This document shows, in pieces, positions 1-8,478 of a DNA stretch of 37,681 nucleotides. The notes below the pieces were generated by a model. The model was given only the letters and a program-made list of their open reading frames with translations, was not told the origin of the DNA and did no database searches. Position numbers and translations under genes: made by a program. The first letter of the stretch is position 1, and the number at the start of each line of letters is the position of its first letter. The stretch comes from Chlorobium sp. (GTDB lineage: Bacteria > Bacteroidota > Chlorobiia > Chlorobiales > Chlorobiaceae): positions 1 through 37,681 of the forward strand of contig SZYA01000075.1 of the NCBI GenBank assembly GCA_005843815.1. Reading direction: 5' to 3'.

Positions 1-333
1 CAACACCACCATTCTGATACCGGTGAAACGACGCAGCACAAACAAGAGAGGGGCCAAAAAGCCAGTCCAATAGGCAACCAACAGGATATCGGGGTTCTGT
101 GATTTTATTTGCCTGACGGCACCAATCCAGGAAAAGGGGTTAAAGAGTACAAGACGTGCATCGTCAGGCAAAGGAGATGTTACGCCATGAGCTATAAAAC
201 CGGGATAGAGCGCTCTAAAAGGAAGAGAGATAACATCATCCCCAAACCTGCGAAGAGCCGCATCCAAAAGGGAACTGAAACGAGCTATACCTCCCTTCAA
301 AGGGGGAAAAGGAGATATAAACGCTATGCGCAA
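1..333 (-). CDS. Glycosyltransferase family 4, N-terminal part (cut by window edge)
   Basis: Reading the minus strand from 333, a TTG start opens an uninterrupted frame of 111 codons to the window edge. The protein begins MRIAFISPFPPLKGGIARF, the typical opening of a GT-B fold family-4 glycosyltransferase: a first beta strand, then a glycine-rich loop. Further on it reads NPDILLVAYWTGFLAPLLFV, like the acceptor-side Rossmann domain. No ATG is available near the 5' end; a GGAGAG lies 8 bases before the TTG and the stop of the HPr gene is 2 bases upstream, so the two are probably co-transcribed and coupled. Such enzymes transfer sugars to lipid or polysaccharide acceptors at the inner membrane; the substrate cannot be told. 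The C-terminal nucleotide-sugar domain lies outside the window. Family assignment is fairly sure. Confidence 0.8.
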   Translation of the reverse strand, partial: MRIAFISPFPPLKGGIARFSSLLDAALRRFGDDVISLPFRALYPGFIAHGVTSPLPDDARLVLFNPFSWIGAVRQIKSQNPDILLVAYWTGFLAPLLFVLRRFTGIRMVVL

Positions 334-335
334 GG

Positions 336-602
336 CTAAACCTCTCCAAATCCCTGATCAAAAAACTCCACCAACTGACGGGCAGCCTCTTCGGCATCCT
401 CGCCATCAAGCTTGAGAATCAACTTTGTTCCCTTGGGAGCAGCAAGGCTCATCACCCCAATAATGGACTTTGCATTGATCTCCGTGCCCTGCATCTCAAT
501 AAAAAAATCGGATTTAAAGCGGGATGCCAGTTTGACAACCGCTGCTGCAGGCCTGGTATGCAGACCCGCCTTGTTTTTAACAACAACTTCCTGAACAATC
601 AC
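336..602 (-). CDS. ptsH: HPr-family phosphocarrier protein
   Basis: An 88-residue protein of normal HPr length. His15 sits in the GLHTRPA motif, the site phosphorylated by enzyme I. Ser46 lies in AKSIIGVMSLAA, the site phosphorylated by HPr kinase. Both functional positions are therefore intact. The start is GTG; no ATG fits, and an AGGGG lies about 12 bases upstream. It follows the GNAT gene by 27 bases and precedes the glycosyltransferase by 2, in a minus-strand operon headed by obgE. No enzyme I, HPr kinase or sugar permease gene is in the window. A regulatory role through Ser46, rather than sugar uptake, is a reasonable inference for an autotroph but is not shown by sequence. Confidence 0.92.
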   Translation of the reverse strand: MIVQEVVVKNKAGLHTRPAAAVVKLASRFKSDFFIEMQGTEINAKSIIGVMSLAAPKGTKLILKLDGEDAEEAARQLVEFFDQGFGEV

Positions 603-629
603 GACGTATACAACCCCTGTTTGATTAAT

Positions 630-1097
630 TTACAGTGTCTTGGCCATTGCAATCTCATCGCACGCCATCAGTTTTGGGCAATGAGTGCAATCTTTCCATA
701 TTTTCTGAGGAAAATACTCCTTCCTGATTTCGCTGTACCCAATCTTGCTGAAAAACTCCCGGCTCAGCGTCAGAACAAAAACCTCCCTTACCCCCTCCTC
801 GCGTAAAACCAGCTCAGCCTTTTCAACAAGAAAACGCCCTATTCCCTTCATTTTATAGCGGTTAAAAACAGCCAACGACCGAATTTCAGCAAGTTTCTGA
901 GTGTAAAAAGCAATAGCGCAACACCCAATCACCTCACCGTTATATTCAGCAACAAAAAAATTCCGAATATTTTCAACAATATTATCGGTAGAGCGCTCCA
1001 GCATGATTCCCTGACGGGCATATCCTGAAGTAATCGCAGCTATTGCTCCGGCATCAGCAAGACGCGCATACCTGATAAACAGTTCAGCAGGCTGCAT
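630..1097 (-). CDS. GNAT N-acetyltransferase, N-acetylglutamate synthase-like
   Basis: A 155-residue single-domain GNAT protein. The central motif LAEIRSLAVFNRYKMKGIGRFLV is the acetyl-CoA pyrophosphate-binding loop (consensus Q/RxxGxG/A). The C-terminal KIWKDCTHCPKLMACDEIAM matches the cysteine-bearing tail of the short stand-alone N-acetylglutamate synthases, which make N-acetylglutamate for the first step of arginine synthesis. The three cysteines of that tail are present. The ATG lies 2 bases past the obgE stop, so translation is probably coupled. GNAT fold is certain; the glutamate substrate is inferred from the tail and length, and another small acceptor is possible. Confidence 0.82.
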   Translation of the reverse strand: MQPAELFIRYARLADAGAIAAITSGYARQGIMLERSTDNIVENIRNFFVAEYNGEVIGCCAIAFYTQKLAEIRSLAVFNRYKMKGIGRFLVEKAELVLREEGVREVFVLTLSREFFSKIGYSEIRKEYFPQKIWKDCTHCPKLMACDEIAMAKTL

Positions 1098-1099
1098 CG

Positions 1100-2113
1100 C
1101 TACCCGAGCCCCTCAACTGGAGGTTCAACTGCTCTGGTACGTCCCGACACCTCTCTCCAAAGCTCATCCTTAAGCTCTTTCAAACCCCCTCCAGAGACTG
1201 CGGATATCGAAAGCACCTTTATACCCTCTTCAAGAGCAGGAATCTCAAGCTCTTCAGCAGCAATATCCATTTTAGTGATGACCACCATTCGTGGCTTCTC
1301 AAGCAGCCCCTTGTCAAATTTCTCAAGCTCCCCGAGAAGTGTCCGGTACTCTTCGACAATATCTGGTGAATCAGCCGCAATAAGGATGGCCAGTATTTTC
1401 GTTCGCTCGATATGGCGGAGAAACTGCAAGCCAAGCCCTTTACCCTCAGCCGCCCCCTCTATAATTCCGGGGATATCGGCCATTACAAACGATTTGTACT
1501 CCTCATAACGCACAATGCCAAGATTTGGCACCAGTGTGGTAAAAGGATAATCGGCAATCTTGGGTTTGGCCGCACTGATAACCGAGATCAGGGTTGACTT
1601 TCCGGCATTGGGAAAGCCAACCAGTCCAACATCAGCCATAAGCCTCAGCTCCATGTCGAGCGTCAGCCCCTCACCTTTCTGGCCTGGCTCGGCATAGCGG
1701 GGTGCTTGACGGGTCGGTGTCGCAAAATGCTGGTTGCCACGTCCCCCCTTGCCTCCTCTGGCAATCATCAACTCCTGCTCCTCTCCGGTGAGATCTGCAA
1801 TAATCTCATGGGTTTCAGCATTTCTGACAATAGTACCGCACGGAACATCAATAACAATACCAGCACCGTCCCTGCCGGTTTTACGAGCGCCCTGCCCATG
1901 GACACCGCGAACTGCGATGTACTTGTTTTTGTATTTGAAATCGAGCAGCGTAGTCAACTGACGATTGGTTCTGAGCCAGACATGGCCACCACTACCCCCA
2001 TCTCCACCATCAGGGCCACCTTTCGGCACAAACTTCTCCCTGCGAAAACTTACACACCCTTTGCCACCGTCTCCGGCCTGAACAAATATCGACGCACTAT
2101 CAACAAACTTCAC
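1100..2113 (-). CDS. obgE: GTPase ObgE/CgtA, ribosome assembly
   Basis: A 337-residue Obg GTPase. Residues 1-158 form the glycine-rich Obg fold ([20 protein letters not shown]). The G domain follows: G1 GFPNAGKS at 166-173, G3 DIPG at 213-216, G4 TKMD at 280-283 and G5 SAVSG near 304. Asn of the usual NKxD is replaced by Thr, a known variant of the family. The protein binds the 50S subunit late in assembly and links growth to GTP and ppGpp. It lacks the C-terminal extension found in some Obg proteins. The start is GTG with an in-frame TGA directly before it, so no longer form is possible; AAGGCAGG lies about 9 bases upstream. It heads the minus-strand operon. Confidence 0.97.
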   Translation of the reverse strand: MKFVDSASIFVQAGDGGKGCVSFRREKFVPKGGPDGGDGGSGGHVWLRTNRQLTTLLDFKYKNKYIAVRGVHGQGARKTGRDGAGIVIDVPCGTIVRNAETHEIIADLTGEEQELMIARGGKGGRGNQHFATPTRQAPRYAEPGQKGEGLTLDMELRLMADVGLVGFPNAGKSTLISVISAAKPKIADYPFTTLVPNLGIVRYEEYKSFVMADIPGIIEGAAEGKGLGLQFLRHIERTKILAILIAADSPDIVEEYRTLLGELEKFDKGLLEKPRMVVITKMDIAAEELEIPALEEGIKVLSISAVSGGGLKELKDELWREVSGRTRAVEPPVEGLG

Positions 2114-2186
2114 TCACACACCTGCCTTTTGAATAATCACTCTCTTTACCTACCTTAAACAACAACATCTAAACTTATGAAAACTT

Positions 2187-2444
2187 ATGAAAACATCACA
2201 CACAACAAAACCCTCAATCGAGGAGCTGATAGTGCGGCTTGAGGAGATCACCCGCAATATCGAAAATCCTGACACTGGACTTGAGGGCTCGATCGGCCTC
2301 TATGAAGAGGGGCTGACCATTGCCGATACCTGTAAAAAACGGCTTCAGGATGCCCGAAAAAAAATAGAGGTCATCAATCCTGAACTTGCAAAAACATTGC
2401 CTGAAACACCGCGCACCAAGAATCTGTTCGACAATGAAGAGTGA
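2187..2444 (+). CDS. xseB: Exodeoxyribonuclease VII small subunit
   Basis: An 85-residue protein of normal XseB length with the family pattern SIEELIVRLEEI, then GLEGSIGLYEEG and a helical CKKRLQDARKKIEVI segment. XseB helices wrap the extended arm of XseA to give the active nuclease, which degrades single-stranded DNA in both directions during repair. xseA is not in the window. The ATG at 2187 is the second of two in a tandem decamer repeat; the first ATG, at 2177, is out of frame. No Shine-Dalgarno is seen. It is divergent from obgE across 73 bases and converges on gatB with only 7 bases between stops. Confidence 0.93.
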   Translation: MKTSHTTKPSIEELIVRLEEITRNIENPDTGLEGSIGLYEEGLTIADTCKKRLQDARKKIEVINPELAKTLPETPRTKNLFDNEE

Positions 2445-2451
2445 CGCAACC

Positions 2452-3879
2452 TCACCCTTCAAGCCTCTTCAATAACAGCTCATTAACCATCTGGGGATTG
2501 GCCTTGCCCTTCATCCGACTCATGCACTGACCCACAAAAAAGCCCAGCAGCTTGGTTTTTCCACCACGATAAGCGGCAAGCTGGCTTGGGTTTGCATCAA
2601 GAATTTCCTGAACCACAATTTCGATGGCTCCGGTATCTGACACCTGTGCAAGCCCCTCACGTTCAACAATTTCCGAGGCGGTGGCCTGCTCCGACAACAT
2701 TATTTCAAACACCTGCTTGGCAATGGTATTGCTTATGGCACCCTCTCCGATAAGACGAATCAACCCACCCAGTCTCGGGGAAGATATGGAGAACTCAGCA
2801 ATATCAAGATATTTCTCCTTGAGCGTGCGCATCACCTCGCCCATCACCCAGTTCGACGACACTTTAGCATCACCGGAAACTCTAACCGTCTCCTCAAAGT
2901 AGTCGGCAACCTCCCTCTCAACCGTCAGCACACCTGCATCATAGACGGGAATACCGTACTCCTCTGCAAAACGAAGTGCCCGCACCTCTGGGAATTCGGG
3001 AAGTTCCTGCCTCACCCGATCAATCATCTCCTGGTCAACAAGCACCGGCACCAGATCGGGATCGGGAAAGTAACGGTAGTCGTGAGCAAACTCTTTGCCA
3101 CGCATGGAACGGGTCTCCCCCTTGTCGGCATCCCAAAGTCTGGTCTCCTGAATAATAACACCACCATTTTCAAGAATCTCCTGATGGCGCAGGGCCTCGA
3201 ACTCTATGGCCTTCTCGACATTTTTGAAAGAGTTCATATTTTTGATCTCGGTACGGGTACCATACTCCGTTGCACCTTCAGCTCTCAACGAGACGTTGGC
3301 ATCACAGCGCAGGCTCCCCTCCTCCATATTGCCATCAGAAATACCGAGATATTTGACGATCTGACGCAACTTCTGCAAATAGGCGGAGGCCTCCTTTGAG
3401 GTGCGTATATCGGGATAGCTCACAATCTCAAGGAGTGGAACTCCGCTCCTATTAAGATCAATATAGGTCTCCTCCCCAATGTCATGTATCGACTTGCCGG
3501 CATCCTCCTCAATATGGATCCTGATCAACCGAATATCTTTTCGCCCCTCTCCAACATCAATGTGCAGGTTGCCTTCACTGCATATCGGCTCTTCAAACTG
3601 GGAGATCTGATACCCTTTCGGAAGATCAGGGTAAAAATAGTTTTTCCGGGCCAGCACAGAGTGGGGTGCAATGGAGCAACCTGTTGCCAGGCCAAGCTTG
3701 ACCGCATCCTCTACCACACGGCGATTCAGCACCGGCAATGCCCCCGGAAGCGCAAGACAGACTGGACAGACATTGGTATTGGCATGTTTGCCAAACTGGG
3801 CCGAGCAGCCACAAAAAGCTTTGCTGACGGTATTGAGCTGACAATGAACCTCAAGACCAACCACTAATTCATACTTCAT
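2452..3879 (-). CDS. gatB: Aspartyl/glutamyl-tRNA(Asn/Gln) amidotransferase subunit B
   Basis: A 475-residue protein, full length for GatB. It starts with [13 protein letters not shown], carries the kinase-like core motifs [31 protein letters not shown] and [11 protein letters not shown], and ends with the helical YqeY-like tail ([16 protein letters not shown]) that binds the tRNA elbow. GatB phosphorylates Glu- or Asp-tRNA and uses ammonia channelled from GatA to make Gln-tRNA(Gln) or Asn-tRNA(Asn). gatA and gatC are not adjacent, so the complex is encoded at scattered loci. ATG start at 3879, upstream leader AT-rich. Identification is certain. Confidence 0.97.
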   Translation of the reverse strand: MKYELVVGLEVHCQLNTVSKAFCGCSAQFGKHANTNVCPVCLALPGALPVLNRRVVEDAVKLGLATGCSIAPHSVLARKNYFYPDLPKGYQISQFEEPICSEGNLHIDVGEGRKDIRLIRIHIEEDAGKSIHDIGEETYIDLNRSGVPLLEIVSYPDIRTSKEASAYLQKLRQIVKYLGISDGNMEEGSLRCDANVSLRAEGATEYGTRTEIKNMNSFKNVEKAIEFEALRHQEILENGGVIIQETRLWDADKGETRSMRGKEFAHDYRYFPDPDLVPVLVDQEMIDRVRQELPEFPEVRALRFAEEYGIPVYDAGVLTVEREVADYFEETVRVSGDAKVSSNWVMGEVMRTLKEKYLDIAEFSISSPRLGGLIRLIGEGAISNTIAKQVFEIMLSEQATASEIVEREGLAQVSDTGAIEIVVQEILDANPSQLAAYRGGKTKLLGFFVGQCMSRMKGKANPQMVNELLLKRLEG

Positions 3880-3948
3880 CGCAAAAAATATCGTTGTTGA
3901 AAAACACCGCCATCACCATCCAAAGGCCTTTCGATCTTGATAAAAACC

Positions 3949-4491
3949 TCAGCGGTAAGGATTATAGGAGAACTTCTGACCACCAACGGTCGCTTCCGCC
4001 ATTATCCCGGCCCTTGGAAGCACAAAAACAGCCACGCCATTGGAATAATCACTATTCGTTGACAATGCCGCCGATACAATCACGGCCGTAACCTGGGCAT
4101 TAAATTCAAAGTTCTCTTTTTGGAATTTTTCAAAATCTCCCTTGCCCTGAAAAAAGATAATCTCTGAAAAAGACTGTACACCAAGCTGAGGCCCTGCATT
4201 CAACTGCGTCACCGATGAGCGTGCGACAAGCTTCGCCTGCTCATAGACGTATCCCTTGCCGTGCCCTCCTCCAAGTATAAAAAACCCGCCCTTAAATACT
4301 TCAGGAAAAACAGCATAAGCATAAGCACTTTCAAAATAGCGAGAAAGCCATGGCGCAGTTTTTTTGAAAGATTCGGCCGCACTTTTCGCCCTCTCCTCTT
4401 CAGCAGGATCCCACCCAGCTCTTGCCGTAGCAGAAAACACCCCAATGAACATAAACGCAAGAGCAACTATCTTCATCATTTTCATCATCAT
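3949..4491 (-). CDS. Secreted SYLF/YSC84-domain lipid-binding protein
   Basis: About 180 residues. The N-terminus has several methionines and lysines, then a hydrophobic stretch (IVALAFMFIGVFSATARA), a clear signal peptide with an AxA cleavage site near residue 24. The mature part matches the SYLF domain: AYAVFPEVFKGGFFILGGGHGKGYVY, then NAGPQLGVQSFSEIIFF and a C-terminal GVAVFVLPRAGIMAEATVGGQKFSY. Eukaryotic SYLF domains bind phosphoinositides; bacterial secreted forms are uncharacterised envelope proteins. The exact start is ambiguous among GTG 4497 and ATG 4491, 4488, 4485 and 4479; I chose the first ATG. It lies 54 bases after the short clpB and may share its transcript. Confidence 0.85.
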   Translation of the reverse strand: MMMKMMKIVALAFMFIGVFSATARAGWDPAEEERAKSAAESFKKTAPWLSRYFESAYAYAVFPEVFKGGFFILGGGHGKGYVYEQAKLVARSSVTQLNAGPQLGVQSFSEIIFFQGKGDFEKFQKENFEFNAQVTAVIVSAALSTNSDYSNGVAVFVLPRAGIMAEATVGGQKFSYNPYR

Positions 4492-4526
4492 CGACACGTT
4501 ATTTTAGTTTTGTTGTTTTTGAAATA

Positions 4527-4546
4527 AACCTTTTACCGTAAAGGTT
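4527..4546. other. Hairpin between short clpB and SYLF gene
   Basis: A 7-bp perfect inverted repeat (AACCTTT/AAAGGTT) around a 6-base loop lies just beyond the clpB stop. The downstream tract on the minus strand is only moderately T-rich (TATTTC), so it would be a weak terminator at best. It could attenuate or process the transcript between the two genes. Confidence 0.45.
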
Positions 4547-4551
4547 ATTAT

Positions 4552-5874
4552 CTACCCCACAACCTCAATCTCGCGTTTCAGCGCCTCACGCTCGATTTCA
4601 AGACGACGAATATCGCGATTTATCCGGTCAAGCTCCTCCGGGCTGCTGTCGATCTCAAGCCTGAGCCGCGATGAGGCTTCGTCAATCAGGTCGATGGCCT
4701 TGTCGGGCAGAAAACGATCGGCGATATAGCGATTCGAAAGCTCGGCGGCGGCCACAAGCGCGGCATCCTTAATACGTACGCCATGGTGAATCTCATATTT
4801 CTCTTTAAGACCACGCAAAATCGAGACCGTATCTTCAACACTCGGCTGATCCACCAGTACCGTCTGGAATCGGCGCTCAAGAGCAGCATCCTTTTCGATA
4901 TGCTTGCGGTACTCGTCGAGCGTCGTGGCACCTATACAACGCAACTCACCTCGGGCAAGCGCCGGTTTGAGAATATTGGCGGCATCCATAGAGCCCTCGG
5001 CAGAGCCTGCGCCAACAAGCAGATGCAACTCGTCAATGAACAGAATAATTTCGCCATTGGCCGACTGCACCTCTTTGACAACCGCTTTCAGGCGCTCCTC
5101 AAACTCACCACGAAACTTTGCTCCGGCGACAAGCTGGGCAATATCAAGCGCGGCAATCTGCTTGCTTTTCAGATTTTCAGGCACATCGCCAGCGACAATG
5201 CGCTGAGCAATTCCCTCGACCAGCGCGGTCTTGCCCACCCCAGGATCTCCAATAAGAACAGGATTGTTTTTGGTACGGCGGCTGAGGATCTGCAACACCC
5301 GGCGGATCTCTTCGTCACGACCGATCACCGGATCGAGTTTGCCTTTGCGAGCCTGATCGTTCAGGTTGCGCGAATATTTCTTCAGTGAATTATAGCTCTC
5401 CTCGGCGTTCTGACTGGTCACTCGCTGAGTTCCCCTTATGGAAATGAGCACTTTGAGTATAGCATCGCGGCTGAATCCCGCATCATGCAACATACGCGAC
5501 ACCGGAACCCCGGCTTCGCTCAATGCAATCAGCAAGTGTTCGGAGCTGATATAGTCGTCCTTCAGCTTTTCAGCCTCTTTCAGTGCCACGTCAAACACCT
5601 TGCCCAGATTCTGGGAGAGATACTGGCCTGTTGCCGAAGCCCCGGTTACCCTTGGAATTCTTTCAATTTCCCGGTCAAGCGCGGCCCGAAACAACTCAAC
5701 AGGAGCTTCGAGCTTCTGCGCTATCTGAACAGCTATACTGCCTGCATCGTCAAACATGGCATAGAGCAGATGTTCCGGCTCTATCTGCTGATGCTGGCGA
5801 CTACTGGCAAGAGTACCCGCCGCCTGGAGTGCCTCTTGCGCCTTCAGGGTAAATTTGTTTGGGTCAAACTGCAT
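4552..5874 (-). CDS. Half-length ClpB: N-domain plus first AAA+ domain only
   Basis: 440 residues, half the usual ~860 of ClpB. Residues 1-150 are the Clp N-domain (two Clp_N repeats). NBD1 follows with Walker A GDPGVGKT at 209-216, Walker B ILFIDEL at 277-283, pore loop [12 protein letters not shown] near 251 (Phe where most ClpB have Tyr) and arginine fingers ERRF near 333. The frame ends in the first helix of the middle domain, just after [19 protein letters not shown]2 and most of the coiled-coil M-domain are absent, and no continuation exists in any frame downstream, where a hairpin and the SYLF gene lie. All NBD1 motifs are intact, so this looks like a working gene, not decay. ATG 5883 is an alternative start. 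I recall, unverified, that green sulfur bacteria have a second, full clpB elsewhere. Confidence 0.85.
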   Translation of the reverse strand: MQFDPNKFTLKAQEALQAAGTLASSRQHQQIEPEHLLYAMFDDAGSIAVQIAQKLEAPVELFRAALDREIERIPRVTGASATGQYLSQNLGKVFDVALKEAEKLKDDYISSEHLLIALSEAGVPVSRMLHDAGFSRDAILKVLISIRGTQRVTSQNAEESYNSLKKYSRNLNDQARKGKLDPVIGRDEEIRRVLQILSRRTKNNPVLIGDPGVGKTALVEGIAQRIVAGDVPENLKSKQIAALDIAQLVAGAKFRGEFEERLKAVVKEVQSANGEIILFIDELHLLVGAGSAEGSMDAANILKPALARGELRCIGATTLDEYRKHIEKDAALERRFQTVLVDQPSVEDTVSILRGLKEKYEIHHGVRIKDAALVAAAELSNRYIADRFLPDKAIDLIDEASSRLRLEIDSSPEELDRINRDIRRLEIEREALKREIEVVG

Positions 5875-5898
5875 CGCTCTCATTATTTAAAATAACAT

Positions 5899-6198
5899 TC
5901 AGGACTCGTATGAGTTTCTATTCGCAGGCTGTGGCATGTTTTTGACAAAGGCATTCACCACAAGCCGAACAATCTCGGCTCCAGTAGAGAGCAGCTCAAC
6001 GCTCTTTTCCTGAATGTGACGTTGCGTATCAAGCTGCACCTTGAACAGCTCAACTGAGTCAGGATCATAATCTCCATCGCTCACGTAAGCATCAATCACC
6101 TCTTCAGCTTCATCGAATGGCAAGTTAAACACCCTGACTCCCAGCTTTGCCCTCTCGATAGAGTCAAGAGATTTTTTACCGGTATTTTGCTGCTCCAT
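5899..6198 (-). CDS. Small conserved-type protein of unknown function
   Basis: A 99-residue acidic protein starting MEQQNTGKKSL. It is predicted mostly helical: LDSIERAKLGVRVFNLPFDE, then an acidic stretch with DGDYDPDSVELF, and a hydrophobic-amphipathic C-terminal helix (LLSTGAEIVRLVVNAFVKNM). No signal peptide or known motif is seen. The frame is open further upstream to 6312, but that extension is rich in Cys, Leu and Lys and does not look coding; the start at 6198 is therefore preferred. It lies between batB (114 bases upstream) and the short clpB (24 bases downstream to ATG 5874), suggesting a shared transcript. I do not recognise the family. Confidence 0.65.
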   Translation of the reverse strand: MEQQNTGKKSLDSIERAKLGVRVFNLPFDEAEEVIDAYVSDGDYDPDSVELFKVQLDTQRHIQEKSVELLSTGAEIVRLVVNAFVKNMPQPANRNSYES

Positions 6199-6312
6199 AA
6201 TGATAATCTGTTTTTTATCTGACAATGGACTGACCATAACTTTATTACAAGGGTAATGTAACAATTTTTTCAGCAACAAAAGGGAGTGCCTGTCGAAGCA
6301 GCACAACGACAT

Positions 6313-7335
6313 TCAGCTTTTCTCAACTCTTCTGGAGCCCCTGCCAATCATGGTTTCAGAAAGCAGAAAAAGAGATGCTGCCACAAGAAAATAATTTGAG
6401 ATTGGTTCACGATCGGCAGGCTCCATCACCCAACGTGATGCTGCCGCCATGCGGTTAATCCCTTCAGAGACCTCCCGTGAAACGGTATGTCCAGCCCTGC
6501 TTCGAAAGTAAGCGCCTCCCGTATCACGCGCCAGAGCCTGTAATGGTTCTGCCCTGAAACTGCTCATCACCACCCGACCACGCTCATCACGCTTCGGCGC
6601 ACCACCTTCAGATGGAATAACAACCGGCTGAGGCATACCGACTCCAATCACAAAAAGATGAATCCCCTCTTTTTGCAGTTGAAAAGCTGCCGAGCGAAGA
6701 TCACCAGCGTGATCCTCACCATCGCTCAACAACACCACAATCTTTTCACCTTTTGTCTCTGATGTGCCACGAACCTCCGATGCCGGGCGGAGAAGCGCTG
6801 CGGCAAGTTCAAGCGCCGGACGAAAAGCTGTTCCCTGCTCTTCAATAAGCTCAGGAGAAGCCATGCCAAGCAGTGCATCAAACGCCGCCTGATCGGTGGT
6901 AAGCGGGCACTGCACCAGTGGAGCGCCAGCAAAAAGAAGAGTAGCCCGCCGACCACCACGAACATCATGGCTGATACGGATAATCTCCTGCTTCGCCTGG
7001 CCGAGACGATCCGGCAAGACATCTTTAGCTCTCATACTGCGAGATACATCAAGCACAAAGAGCAGATCGGCACCACTTCGGAGCACCGGTTTCTCGCCGC
7101 TGCACAAGCTCGGACCTGTCAGCGCTATAAGCAAGGAGGCTATACCAAAAAAAAGAGCGAATTTTTTCAGGATAACCCTCCACAACTGCATACGGGGCAT
7201 CATCGCATCAGCCACGGGTACCGCAACAACAGCACTTCGGATATGAAGCTCTCTGATAACCCCATAGCCAAGCAACACGGCAAGAGGCCCCAGAAGAAGC
7301 AGATATCCTATATTTTCAGGAAAGGCAAAACACAT
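6313..7335 (-). CDS. batB: BatB-like von Willebrand factor A membrane protein
   Basis: 340 residues. Two N-terminal membrane segments (IGYLLLLGPLAVLLGYGV; FALFFGIASLLIALTG) are followed by a VWA domain with an intact metal-binding MIDAS site: D96-x-S98-x-S100 (LDVSRSM), Thr in QCPLTTDQAAFDALL and Asp in LLSDGEDHAGD. A C-terminal membrane helix (NYFLVAASLFLLSETMI) closes the protein, so the VWA domain should face the periplasm. ATG 7335 is chosen over GTG 7353 because GGAG lies 7 bases before it. It follows batA by 43 bases. Bat proteins form periplasmic-facing complexes linked to aerotolerance and stress in Bacteroides and Leptospira; the mechanism is unsettled. The MoxR ATPase and DUF58 partners usually found upstream are not in the window. 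Confidence 0.87.
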   Translation of the reverse strand: MCFAFPENIGYLLLLGPLAVLLGYGVIRELHIRSAVVAVPVADAMMPRMQLWRVILKKFALFFGIASLLIALTGPSLCSGEKPVLRSGADLLFVLDVSRSMRAKDVLPDRLGQAKQEIIRISHDVRGGRRATLLFAGAPLVQCPLTTDQAAFDALLGMASPELIEEQGTAFRPALELAAALLRPASEVRGTSETKGEKIVVLLSDGEDHAGDLRSAAFQLQKEGIHLFVIGVGMPQPVVIPSEGGAPKRDERGRVVMSSFRAEPLQALARDTGGAYFRSRAGHTVSREVSEGINRMAAASRWVMEPADREPISNYFLVAASLFLLSETMIGRGSRRVEKS

Positions 7336-7378
7336 AATAAAACTCCAATGCACAGAACATTCCCCTTTCAGCTCGACC

Positions 7379-8386
7379 CTACGGTATCCTCAATAATCGA
7401 GTATGTGACAAGATAACCTCAATGAGCAGCAACACAACAGCAACCAGCAACAGAGCAAAAAACAGTTCCGAACGTTGCTCTATAACCGGGCCTGAATGTC
7501 GGCTCTTTTCCTGCTGATCAATAATGCGGATAGTTTTATCCAGGCCAGCAGCATCATCCACCCTGAAATATCTGCCGCCAGTCGTTCGGGCAATACCCTG
7601 CAACGACTCCCCGTCTGTAACCGCGTTGCTTCCACTCTGAGCAGACAACTCCAGCCGATCCTCAACAGTCTTAAATCCAGTGTTGATTACATAAATCCTT
7701 ATTCCGTTGTTCGCTGCAAGCCCGGCAGCAGTGGCTGGCCCAACCTCTCCTGCATTATTTTCACCGTCGGTCACCAGAATAATAGCCCTGTTCGACGATT
7801 CAGATGCCTTGAGTCGGTTAGCCGCAATAAGAATGGCCGTCCCGATAGCCGTCCCCTCATCCCTTATCACCACAGGTGAAAGGTGGTCAATTAACATGGC
7901 AAGCACCCCGTGATCAAGCGTCAATGGACACTGCGTATACCCTTCACCTCGAAAGACCACCAGGCCAATCCTGTCATTCGAACGGCGCAGCACAAAACTA
8001 CGGGCAACCTCTCTGGTCGCATCAAGTCGGCTTTTACCGGTAAAATCCCTCTGCATCATGGACTCAGAAATATCAAGCGCCAGCATCACATCAATTCCCC
8101 GTGCCTCAGCTTCAGTCTGGTGAAAAAGAAGACGAGGCTCTGCAAGCGCAAGAACAGAGAGCACAAGCGCGCTCCACCGTAACCATCGAGGCAACAGTCG
8201 CTGCCAGCGGCGCACTTCAAATCCGGAAGCCTTGAGGCGCTCAAGATCGGGAAAAAGTATTCCGGGATTCCCCTGCTGCTCCCTCCGCACTTTAAACCAG
8301 GCAAAACAAGCGAGCACAGGCAGCAGCAGCAGCCACCAGGGCCCGGCAAACTCAAACCGGGGTATATGTGATAACCAGTTCAACAT
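7379..8386 (-). CDS. batA: BatA-like von Willebrand factor A membrane protein
   Basis: 335 residues with the BatA plan. The N-terminus FEFAGPWWLLLLPVLACFAWF is the first membrane helix, a second lies near 70-82 (WSALVLSVLALA), the VWA domain carries MIDAS D105-x-S107-x-S109 (LALDISESM), QCPLTLD and VTDGENNAGE, and a C-terminal helix (LFFALLLVAVVLLLIEVIL) ends it. The start is ATG 8386, with GTG 8401 as an in-frame alternative; neither has a good ribosome-binding site. It is the first gene of the bat cluster and is divergent from sucC. MIDAS geometry suggests Mg-dependent ligand or partner binding; no ligand is known. Confidence 0.88.
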   Translation of the reverse strand: MLNWLSHIPRFEFAGPWWLLLLPVLACFAWFKVRREQQGNPGILFPDLERLKASGFEVRRWQRLLPRWLRWSALVLSVLALAEPRLLFHQTEAEARGIDVMLALDISESMMQRDFTGKSRLDATREVARSFVLRRSNDRIGLVVFRGEGYTQCPLTLDHGVLAMLIDHLSPVVIRDEGTAIGTAILIAANRLKASESSNRAIILVTDGENNAGEVGPATAAGLAANNGIRIYVINTGFKTVEDRLELSAQSGSNAVTDGESLQGIARTTGGRYFRVDDAAGLDKTIRIIDQQEKSRHSGPVIEQRSELFFALLLVAVVLLLIEVILSHTRLLRIP

Positions 8387-8478
8387 GGTAATAATATGCA
8401 CCCGAATACTCTTGAAATCAAATCATCGCAACTTGAGACAACTATTTCGTCAATAATCAGTGAAACGCTCGCAAGAGG

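Noticed and set aside
4783..5388. 201-codon open frame on the plus strand
   Set aside because: Antisense to the NBD1 of the ClpB-type gene, whose motifs are intact.
4552..5874. Short clpB as a pseudogene or frameshift
   Set aside because: No NBD2 remnant in any downstream frame and all NBD1 motifs intact, so I list it as a gene; strain comparison could still change this.
6199..6312. 38-residue N-terminal extension of the 99-residue protein
   Set aside because: Amino-acid content (Cys-, Leu- and Lys-rich) looks non-coding, and it begins one base after the batB stop without a ribosome-binding site.
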